Shown here one piece after another: positions 39,948 to 47,262 of a DNA stretch of 64,000 nt; the first letter of the stretch is position 1; each line of letters opens with the position of its first letter. The notes beneath the pieces are model-generated. The model was not told the origin of the DNA, made no database searches, and saw nothing but the letters and a program-made list of their open reading frames with translations. This DNA is from Oscillospiraceae bacterium. GTDB lineage: Bacteria; Bacillota; Clostridia; Oscillospirales; Acutalibacteraceae. A program made the translations under genes and the position numbers. The stretch spans positions 124,001-188,000 of the forward strand of contig JAISBE010000003.1 of the NCBI GenBank assembly GCA_031266365.1. The letters are read 5' to 3'.

Positions 39948-40011
39948 AAAAGAGCGGGCCCAGGGCCACACTCTTTTAAAAAACCTGCTACTAACTACCA
40001 CTCTTTTATTA
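39948..40011 (-). terminator. Terminator-like hairpin in the rimP leader with a duplicated 5' arm
   Basis: In the minus-strand transcript AAAAGAG (39977-39971) plus GGCCC pair with GGGCC/CTCTTTT ending at 39948, then a T-rich tail, placing an attenuator just before rimP. A second AAAAGAGTGG lies about 30 nt further upstream (up to about 40011) and could compete for the same 3' arm, so two alternative hairpins are possible. This would allow attenuation of the rimP-nusA-infB operon. Confidence 0.6.
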
Positions 40012-40019
40012 TATACCAT

Positions 40020-40768
40020 ATTTTGAAATATTGCAAGACAATTTTTAAAATTTATTGAAAAATTTTGTTTTTTATAATATGCATGCCAATAATTTGCTGA
40101 AATTTAACCGATTATACTGATATAATTGCCAGCAATGCCAAGTTGTCGAAAAAGTGCATCAGTTATTTTGTATGGTTTTACTGATTATCATTTGCAGAAA
40201 AAATAGAGCTTATATAGCATGCTTTAAGCAAAAGAGTCGACTATGCGCGCTTATTGCGGTTGGGCTTAGTTTAATACTAAATAAGCTTCACCCATGGACT
40301 TTCACAAAGTGTAGTTCTGTCTTCGTTATCTGCGGCCACCAACCGTTGCATCCAGGGGTAATCTCGCCGTTCACACAGGTTCGACAGAAGTACCCCGTTA
40401 TTTGTCCATTGCCGATGATGTTAGTTATCACCCCTGCACGGTGTAATATTAGTGCGTTTTCGGCTTTTTGATTTGTAAGATAACCTTAACGCTGGTTGTT
40501 CAGGGGATCTAAGGGTGTAGGTGCTCATTTTTCACCGCCAATCGGCATATCAGAACACTTCACACTAGTTTATGCATTCGCATTTAAAAAGAATAAAAAT
40601 TATCAATCCACGATAATATAATTTCAAATTTATATTAACGCACAATAAAATACTACATATAATATAATAAAGAATATGTTCAATTAAACCTAAATTTATT
40701 TTCAAACGCACAATAGCAAACAACAGTGAATTGATAAAAATTTACTATAAATTAAAGGAGAAATATAT
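40020..40768. other. Gap before the peptide gene, with a possible decayed peptide on the minus strand
   Basis: No intact gene. On the minus strand about 59 uninterrupted codons run from about 40468 to 40291, containing GYFCRTCVNGEI followed by TPGCNGWWPQ, without a start codon. This stretch is GC-richer than its surroundings. The plus-strand ORF at 40154-40471 covers it and has no ribosome site. 40560-40768 is AT-rich and should contain the promoter of the peptide gene. Confidence 0.4.
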
Positions 40769-41020
40769 ATGAAAAACACAAATTACATGAATGCTTCCAC
40801 CACTCCACAACAATTGGATGAACAAGAGCTACAAGCAATCTCCGGCGGTTGGGATGGCCCCCGTTTAAGCGAGGCTGATATCATATCACATGCCGTGAAG
40901 ATAGGAAAAATTCGGCTCATCAACAATGATCCGGACGTTAAGTACCAGTGCTGTATTTCCGGTTGCAATATTCCCGACACTCTAGCTTTGTCTTTGCACT
41001 CAACAAAATGCTGGTACTAA
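40769..41020 (+). CDS. Double-glycine leader peptide, probable bacteriocin or modified-peptide precursor
   Basis: 83 residues with an excellent AAAGGAG ribosome site 7 bp before the ATG. The N-terminal 27 residues look like a double-glycine leader: QQLDEQELQAISGG, ending with Gly26-Gly27, the site cut by C39-peptidase ABC exporters or used by RiPP enzymes. The remaining 56 residues begin WDGPRLSEAD and hold four Cys, three in a CCISGC cluster (61, 62, 66) and one at 81 near the end (STKCWY), plus several Ser/Thr. This suits disulfides or thioether rings. No modifying enzyme, exporter or immunity gene is recognisable within the window. The call rests on the leader and Cys pattern only. Confidence 0.62.
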   Translation: MKNTNYMNASTTPQQLDEQELQAISGGWDGPRLSEADIISHAVKIGKIRLINNDPDVKYQCCISGCNIPDTLALSLHSTKCWY

Positions 41021-41390
41021 TGATTAACCCCAACGACTAACCAACCTTGCGAAATGGTCGAGAACAAATATATGAAATCTGCTTTAAATATCTTTTCGCA
41101 TTAATGTTAGCTTGCGATAATGTATAGTTAAAAAACTTAGTTAACCTGTAAAAATGAATAATTTTAACGCAGCATTTTTACCGCATATTGTTTAACTGAA
41201 CTATGATAAATGAAATATTATTCACTAAACAGCTGTAATAATTAGGGAATATTTACCAAATTTTATGAAAAAATGTTATTTAAGGAACAAATTCTAACGT
41301 AATATAAAGACTCGACCAATAGGCTTACTCAGATACTAAACATCGCGAGTAAACTGGTGATCTATCAGCCGATACTACAGGGATATCAAT

Positions 41391-41430
41391 AGTTGTTAAG
41401 GAAAATGGATATCCCTTTTCCTTAACAACT
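41391..41430. repeat. 40-bp near-perfect palindrome
   Basis: AGTTGTTAAGGAAAA (41391-41405) pairs perfectly with 41416-41430. The 10-base centre TGGATATCCC is itself palindromic except for one pair. There is no T-run, so it is not a normal terminator. It lies between the peptide gene and the end of hydA. The rest of 41021-41610 shows no gene. Confidence 0.8.
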
Positions 41431-41610
41431 GTAGAAATGCACTTACAGTTTCTTCAAAATAATGTGTATCGAAAGCTAATTAATAATAGAAGACACGCCT
41501 TTTGCTTTATTAAGTTCTGTGAAGCAGTATGCTAACGGCAGGAAAAAAACAAAAATTTCAACTAAAATCCCCCAATATGCAGTAAATTCAGGCTGCATCA
41601 GTTTGATTTT

Positions 41611-43350
41611 TTAAAATTTATCTCTAATTTTATATTTGGTGTGTAAGATTTTGTGTGATATTTCGCTACCAGGGGTTTTAAAATATTCGTCGTAGATTAA
41701 TTTTATGCTTGGATTTTCATGCGATTTACGGAGAGGTAAGGATTTATCCTCTGCGTATAGCGTTTTTGCGCGTATTTCGCTCAAATTTTCGTAATTTCTA
41801 ACCCTCGCTGGCTGCAATGGCTGTCCTCCTCCGTTAACACAGCCGCCTGGGCAGCACATGATCTCTATAAAGTGATAATTTACTTCTTTTCTTTTCACTC
41901 GTTCAAGCAGTGCCGCGGAGTTTTTTAGTCCGCTCACCACGGCAACATTCAGCGTTAATCCAGATATCTCATAGGTCGCTTCTTTTATATTTTCGATCCC
42001 TCTAACCTCTTTGTACTCAATTTCTTTTTGCGATGTTTCACTAAGCATATCTGAAGCGGTGCGAAGTGCTGCCTCCATTACTCCTCCAGTTGCGCCAAAG
42101 ATTGCAGCTGCACCCGTTGATACCCCCAATATTGAATCGAAATTTTCATCATTTAGCGAAACAAAATCTATCCCTGCGCGCTTTATAAGTTTTGCTACCT
42201 CTCGGGTTGTTAAAACATAATCGGTATCGGCTACACCGGCAGCGCATTGATGATCGCGCTTTATCTCAAATTTTTTGGCTGTACACGGCATCACGCTGAC
42301 CACAACAATTCTGTTGGGATCAATATTCATTTTACTTGCATACCACGTTTTTAAAATGGCACCCATCATTTGCTGAGGTGATTTGCAACTAGAAATATTG
42401 GGCAAAAAGTTGGGGAAATAATATTCGCAAAATTTAATCCATCCCGGTGAGCATGAAGTTATCATAGGCAGAGTACCGCCATTTGTTATGCGATGTATCA
42501 GCTCTGCTGCCTCTTCCATGATGGTTAAATCCGCGCCAAAGTCTGTGTCAAACACCTTATCAAAACCTAATTTGCGCAGTGCATTGACCATTTTACCTTT
42601 AACATTTGTTCCGGGTGGCATTCCGAAACATTCTCCTAAAGTTGCACGCACAGCTGGAGCAGTATGGACGATCACGTATTTGTCTGGATTAGAAATTGCG
42701 CTCATAACGTCGTCACAGTGATCGTTGTCCATCAAAGCGCCAGTAGGGCAGCTAACAATACACTGACCGCAAGAAACGCAAGGCACTTTTTCTAGTGATT
42801 GCTCAAAAGCGCAACCGATGTGAGTATCGAAACCTCTATCGTTCGAGCCTATCACTGATACATACTGATTTTCACATGCACCGACACATCTCCTGCAGAG
42901 GATACATTTGTTATTATCGCGCACCATGTGAAGCGTAGAGTTATCTAAACCGTGCTTAAGTTTGGCGCCATCAAAGGTGTTTTCTTCGCTAACACCGAGT
43001 TCGTTGCACAGAGATTGCAATTCACAAGAACCGCTCCTGGCGCACGATAGGCATCGGCGGTCGTGGCTAGCCAGCAAGAGTTGCAATGTTGTTTTACGTG
43101 AACTTTGGACCAATTCTGTGTTAGTTTGAATTTCCATACCGGCGGAGACCGGATAAACACAGGAAGCGACCAGTGAACGCGCACCCTTCACTTCAACAAC
43201 GCAGATCCGGCAAGCACCGATCTCATTGATGTCTTTGAGATAGCAAAGGGTGGGGATGTGAATGCCAGCGTATCTAGCTGCTTCAAGTATTGTGGAATTT
43301 TGGGGAACTTCATAGTCAATTCCATTTATTTTAATTTGAACTGTTTCCAT
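41611..43350 (-). CDS. hydA: [FeFe]-hydrogenase catalytic subunit, bifurcating type
   Basis: About 579 residues from the ATG at 43350, which has GGAGATA in place; the longer frame to 43401 is less likely. The N-terminal [2Fe-2S] domain (GACRICVVEV) and the His/Cys cluster region (RRCLSCARSGSCELQ) lead into two [4Fe-4S] sites (CILCRRCVGAC, CVSCGQCIVSC with PTGAL). The H-cluster domain follows with TSCSPGWIKF, MPCTAKKFE and CCPGGCVNGGGQP, the last with Cys in place of a usual Ala before CPGGC. It evolves or consumes H2, probably with NADH and ferredoxin together with HydB and HydC encoded upstream. A broken IS1-like element separates it from hydB. Confidence 0.94.
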   Translation of the reverse strand: METVQIKINGIDYEVPQNSTILEAARYAGIHIPTLCYLKDINEIGACRICVVEVKGARSLVASCVYPVSAGMEIQTNTELVQSSRKTTLQLLLASHDRRCLSCARSGSCELQSLCNELGVSEENTFDGAKLKHGLDNSTLHMVRDNNKCILCRRCVGACENQYVSVIGSNDRGFDTHIGCAFEQSLEKVPCVSCGQCIVSCPTGALMDNDHCDDVMSAISNPDKYVIVHTAPAVRATLGECFGMPPGTNVKGKMVNALRKLGFDKVFDTDFGADLTIMEEAAELIHRITNGGTLPMITSCSPGWIKFCEYYFPNFLPNISSCKSPQQMMGAILKTWYASKMNIDPNRIVVVSVMPCTAKKFEIKRDHQCAAGVADTDYVLTTREVAKLIKRAGIDFVSLNDENFDSILGVSTGAAAIFGATGGVMEAALRTASDMLSETSQKEIEYKEVRGIENIKEATYEISGLTLNVAVVSGLKNSAALLERVKRKEVNYHFIEIMCCPGGCVNGGGQPLQPARVRNYENLSEIRAKTLYAEDKSLPLRKSHENPSIKLIYDEYFKTPGSEISHKILHTKYKIRDKF

Positions 43351-43439
43351 AATTATCTCCTTTTTCAAAATTTTATAATAATCACTAAATAAATTTAGCA
43401 TTAATAGGGGTAAAATTCAAATAAATTGTTTAAGAGTGC

Positions 43440-44041
43440 TTCAGAAAGGATTGCAAACAACTGAAAATTATTGCGCTCAATGCCATGAGTTTTGGCCTTG
43501 CCCTGAACCAAAAACTCTGCTGAAATCAGGTTGGCGTGCGCTTTTCAATGGTCAGCAAAGAAGATTTGAATATAAAGCCGGTCGAGCATCATCTTTAAGA
43601 GTTTCGGCGCTTCGGTCTTCGCGTTCCCAATTGAATTGAACAGTTTATCTATAGTGCGGCGATGCACCTTCAAGAGCCATACTTTAGTTTTTGAACTTGA
43701 GAAAATGCCACATTTTGTCAAATTTGACTGCAACATCACTTTGTGGAGTGGGATTTCATAGAATTTAAGGGCAAAATAGCGTACCAATACAAAACATTTG
43801 ATAGTTTACCCTCAGCATTCAGACGTTGGCGTTTATTGGAAAGTCTAACTGCGTAAAGATATAGCAGAAAGGCACATTTTGTGGTGCTTTTATCTTCAGC
43901 TTGCGTAAATTTGCCGATCGCAAATTTTTGCATTTATACCCCTGTCTGTTGTGATTGTGGCATCTTTACACAACATTTGCTTTCACATTATTTTGGGTAT
44001 CCAAATCATCTCCTCCATGATCATATTATAACTCTTTTTGC
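43440..44041 (-). pseudogene. Degenerate IS1-like transposase (copy 3), between hydB and hydA
   Basis: On the minus strand from 44041: the shared leader, then a broken zinc ribbon (CESKCCVKM), a helix-turn-helix-like CAFLLYLYAVRLSNKR, then SSSKTKVWLLKVHRRT and MLDRLYIQIFFADH. After a stop comes ISAEFLVQGKAKTHGIERNN with the catalytic Glu of the DDE triad (43468-43485). Stops and shifts interrupt every frame, so it is dead. The plus-strand ORFs at 43436-43639 and 43881-44072 are shadows. It is inserted in the hydrogenase operon; 43351-43439 and 44042-44109 hold no gene. Confidence 0.8.
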
Positions 44042-44109
44042 AATATTCTCAATTATTTTAAATAATTATTAATATTTAAACTTAAAGTTTGTTCGCTCAA
44101 AAAGCAAAT

Positions 44110-45981
44110 TTAGCCCTTTATAATGGCATTAAATTTGCATTTACTGCAGCATACACCGCATTTTATACACTTTTGTTGATCGATAATATGAATTTCTTTA
44201 ACTTTTCCTGATATAGCCCCGGCCGGACAGTTTCTGGCACAAAGCGTACAACCTTTGCATTTTTCTGGTAGAATTTTGTATTGCAGCAGTGCCTTGCATA
44301 CGCCGGCGGAGCATTTGTGGTCTTTAATGTGAGCTTCGTACTCATCGCGAAAATATCTTAAAGTGGATAAAACAGGGTTTGGTGCAGTCTGTCCTAGGCC
44401 ACAGAGGGCGGTTTGTTTCATGTATTTACATAAACTTTCCAGCTTAGAAATATCTTCTATTGTTGCGATCCCTTCAGTTATCTTGTTTAGAATTTCAAGC
44501 AATCTTTTTGTTCCTTCACGGCACGGTGTGCATTTACCGCACGATTCATCCACAGTGAACTCTAAGAAAAATTTTGCAATATCGACCATACAGGTCGATT
44601 CATCCATAACGATTAGTCCACCTGAACCCATCATTGAGCCTATTTCTATAAGGTTATCGTAATCAATTGGAATATCGAAGTAGGAAGCGGGTATGCATCC
44701 GCCAGAAGGCCCTCCCGTTTGAGCAGCTTTGAAGCTTTTACCATTTGGCACGCCGCCGCCTATTTCATCCACAATTTCGCGCAATGTGGTACCCATGGGG
44801 ACTTCAACAAGCCCTGTATGGTTGATTTTTCCACCGAGTGCAAAAACTTTAGTCCCTTTTGATTTTTCAGTGCCGATTGAGCTGAACCATTCTGAACCGT
44901 TTAGTATGATGGGTGGGATGTTTGCGTAAGTTTCCACATTATTTAAAATTGTTGGTTTGCCGAATAGCCCTTTAACAGCAGGGTAGGGGGGGCGCGGTTT
45001 GGGCTCACCTCGATGTCCCTCGATTGATGTTATTAACGCAGTTTCTTCTCCGCAGACGAATGCCCCTGCTCCCAAACGAATGTCAATATCAAAATTGAAG
45101 CCTTTTTTGAATATATTTTTGCCTAAAATGCCATATTCTCTTGCTTGATCGATTGCGATTTTTAGTCTTTTCACTGCAATGGGGTATTCTGCGCGAATAT
45201 ATATATAACCTTTGGACGCCCCAATTGCAAATCCTGCAATTGCCATGGCTTCTAGCACTGTGTGTGGATCGCCTTCCAGCACAGAGCGATCCATAAATGC
45301 ACCGGGATCGCCTTCATCGGCGTTGCAGCACACATATTTTTGATCAGCCTGATTCGCTGCTGCCAATTTCCATTTAAATCCTGTTGGAAAGCCGCCTCCA
45401 CCGCGACCGCGCAACCCGGCATCGCTCACCAACTTTATCACTTGATCGGGGGACGTTTGCGTTAAAACTTTTTCAAGCGCTTTATAGCCATTTACCGCAA
45501 TATACTCGTCGATGCATTCCGGATCTATCACGCCGCAGTTGCGAAGTGCTACCCTTTGTTGCTTGGCATAAAACGGGGTGCTTTGCAAAGATTTTATTGT
45601 GTCGCCGTCGACCGTTTCTTGATATAGTAATTTTTTTACCACTTTTCCTTGTAAGAAATGTTTTTGTACGATTTCAGGAATATCTTCCAATGTAACCATA
45701 CTATAAAAGCAGCCTTCTGGATATACTATCATGATAGGGCCGAGTGCACAAAGACCGAAGCAGCCAGTTTTGATGACCTTGACCTCTTTTTCGATTTTAT
45801 TGATGGCAATTTCTCTATTTAGCGCTTGGATAATTTTTTCGCTATTTGATGACGTACATCCCGTACCGCCGCAAACCAACACATGTCGCTGATTTAATGC
45901 AGAAGAATTATTACCTGTTCTAATGGATATGTAGTTCTTTAATTTATCATAAATATCGTGTAGTTCATCTAAAGATTTCAC
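44110..45981 (-). CDS. hydB: NADH-dependent hydrogenase flavoprotein subunit (NuoF-like)
   Basis: 623 residues. An N-terminal thioredoxin-like [2Fe-2S] domain (VCGGTGCTSSNS, TGCFGLCALGP) is followed by the NuoF-type FMN/NADH domain (GLRGRGGGGFPTGFKWKL, CNADEGDPGAFMDRSV), an SLBB domain, and the [4Fe-4S] motif ESCGKCTPCREGTKRLL. A C-terminal two-cluster ferredoxin domain (CKGCTLCARNCPAGAI, CIKCGVCCSKCKF) completes it. This is the electron-bifurcating HydB layout. It accepts or donates electrons to NAD(H) and couples to HydA. hydC lies 80 bp upstream. The distance to hydA has been widened to about 760 bp by the IS remnant. Confidence 0.94.
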   Translation of the reverse strand: MKSLDELHDIYDKLKNYISIRTGNNSSALNQRHVLVCGGTGCTSSNSEKIIQALNREIAINKIEKEVKVIKTGCFGLCALGPIMIVYPEGCFYSMVTLEDIPEIVQKHFLQGKVVKKLLYQETVDGDTIKSLQSTPFYAKQQRVALRNCGVIDPECIDEYIAVNGYKALEKVLTQTSPDQVIKLVSDAGLRGRGGGGFPTGFKWKLAAANQADQKYVCCNADEGDPGAFMDRSVLEGDPHTVLEAMAIAGFAIGASKGYIYIRAEYPIAVKRLKIAIDQAREYGILGKNIFKKGFNFDIDIRLGAGAFVCGEETALITSIEGHRGEPKPRPPYPAVKGLFGKPTILNNVETYANIPPIILNGSEWFSSIGTEKSKGTKVFALGGKINHTGLVEVPMGTTLREIVDEIGGGVPNGKSFKAAQTGGPSGGCIPASYFDIPIDYDNLIEIGSMMGSGGLIVMDESTCMVDIAKFFLEFTVDESCGKCTPCREGTKRLLEILNKITEGIATIEDISKLESLCKYMKQTALCGLGQTAPNPVLSTLRYFRDEYEAHIKDHKCSAGVCKALLQYKILPEKCKGCTLCARNCPAGAISGKVKEIHIIDQQKCIKCGVCCSKCKFNAIIKG

Positions 45982-46061
45982 ATGAACACCTCATTTTTTC
46001 AATTTTAAAATCAATGAAAATTTTGCAATTAAGTGATATAAATACCCTTAAATAGCAATTT

Positions 46062-46556
46062 TTAAGCATATTTTGCGAGTATTCCTTCGATATCATCTGG
46101 GGTTAGCCGCCCGTAAACATCTTTATTTATTGTGATAACAGGTGCCAATCCACATGCACCAATGCAGCGACAAGCCGTCAACGAAAATTTACCGTCTTCT
46201 GTGCATTCTTCTGGTTTTATTCCCAAAATTGAGCTTATTTTGTCGGCAATTTCACCGGAGCCTTTAACATAGCAAGCTGTGCCTAAACATATTGAAATTT
46301 CGTATTTGCCTTTTGGTGCCAACGAAAACTGAGAGTAAAACGTGGTTACTTTATAGACATCCTCCAAAGATAACTCGAGGCCCTCAGCTATAATTGATTG
46401 CACTTCTATCGGCAGATAACCGTATATTTCCTGGGCTTTATGAAGAATTGGCATCAGTGCGCCTGGGTCTGATTTATGTTTTTCGATGGCTTCCTGCAAG
46501 CGTTTTTTTTGATCTTCTGTCCCGTTAAATGGTGTTTTTCCTATAATTTTTTGCAC
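46062..46556 (-). CDS. hydC: Hydrogenase [2Fe-2S] subunit (NuoE-like)
   Basis: 164 residues. A helical N-terminus with LMPILHKAQEIYGYLPIEVQ is followed by a thioredoxin-like domain whose four cluster Cys are in CLGTACYVKG and CRCIGACGLAPV. It is the third subunit of the HydABC hydrogenase and is first in the operon, the usual order hydC-hydB-hydA. A GGAGGCAG ribosome site precedes the ATG. Its promoter should lie in 46557-46700. Confidence 0.93.
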   Translation of the reverse strand: MQKIIGKTPFNGTEDQKKRLQEAIEKHKSDPGALMPILHKAQEIYGYLPIEVQSIIAEGLELSLEDVYKVTTFYSQFSLAPKGKYEISICLGTACYVKGSGEIADKISSILGIKPEECTEDGKFSLTACRCIGACGLAPVITINKDVYGRLTPDDIEGILAKYA

Positions 46557-47058
46557 TTTTACTGCCTCCTTGTGCGAATATAAAATCGTAAATTGATAAA
46601 ATATACCTAGCTTTTTTAAGGATAAGTTTTATGAAGCTGTTATAACACATTAAAATTAGCCTTCTCTGCACAAAATGGAGAAGGCCATCTTTTTTCAATC
46701 AAGACTAAAACAAAAAAAATTATTCAAAAGTGAAAGGCAAGCAGTGTGTGCGAATTCTTGAAGATAATTATCAAAAACGGATAACAACAGCTTTATTTCA
46801 AGCACTCTCGATTATTTTTTCATTTGAGTTTATCCTCTCTATTTTTTAGAATAAAGCAATTTGCGAGTTTTGTCAAGCTTTTAAATTTGTTGATTATTAT
46901 GAATTTAAGCTATAATTAAAGAAAATATATATATTTCAATAAACGATAGAGGCATATTGTGGACAAAAGCTAAAAATTGGAGTATAGTTATCACAATAAT
47001 TTGCTGATTGATAAATATTTGTTTTGTGTTCCTTTTATATATTACAAAAATGTAAAGG
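46557..47058. other. Intergenic region between hydC and aspS
   Basis: Divergent control region with no gene. It contains the hairpin listed separately at 46659 and long AT-rich stretches. I looked for a T-box leader before aspS and saw no conserved T-box core sequence. Confidence 0.5.
46659..46695 (+). terminator. Orphan terminator-like hairpin
   Basis: GCCTTCTC (46659-46666) pairs perfectly with GAGAAGGC (46678-46685), loop of 11, followed by CATC and a T-run. It has the form of an intrinsic terminator on the plus strand, but no plus-strand gene precedes it. It may end a small RNA or insulate the hydrogenase promoter from opposing transcription. Confidence 0.5.
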
Positions 47059-47087
47059 TTTACTTTTAAACAATATCGTGGTATAAT
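47059..47087 (+). promoter_or_regulatory. Promoter of aspS
   Basis: TTTACT (47059-47064), 17-bp spacer, TATAAT (47082-47087), with an extended -10 TGG directly before it. The leader to aspS is about 170 nt and contains a parS-like site. Confidence 0.65.
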
Positions 47088-47194
47088 AGCTAATAGAAAT
47101 TATAAAAAAATGGCCAATATATTGCAATATAAAAACTAAATTTAAAATAGCGGTTTGTAATGTAACTGCAAATTCTCAGCAAAGTTTTTATTTG

Positions 47195-47210
47195 TGTTTC
47201 ACGTGAAACG
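47195..47210. promoter_or_regulatory. parS-like site 1 (ParB/Spo0J binding)
   Basis: TGTTTCACGTGAAACG matches the bacterial parS consensus TGTTNCACGTGAAACA at every fixed position except the last. It lies in the aspS leader. Such sites are loaded by ParB with CTP and recruit SMC for origin segregation. Confidence 0.8.
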
Positions 47211-47262
47211 CTAATTTTAAACAACGCAAATATATGAATTTCTCAAGAAAAGGGGTATCAAC

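Noticed and set aside
40154..40471. 105-codon plus-strand ORF before the peptide gene
   Set aside because: No ribosome site or domain; overlaps a better minus-strand reading.
32799..44041. Inversion of 33.3-43.4 kb by recombination between the two opposed IS1-like remnants
   Set aside because: hydA is still collinear with hydB across the remnant, which an inversion ending there would have broken.
46557..47262. T-box riboswitch upstream of aspS
   Set aside because: No conserved T-box core and no terminator directly before the gene.
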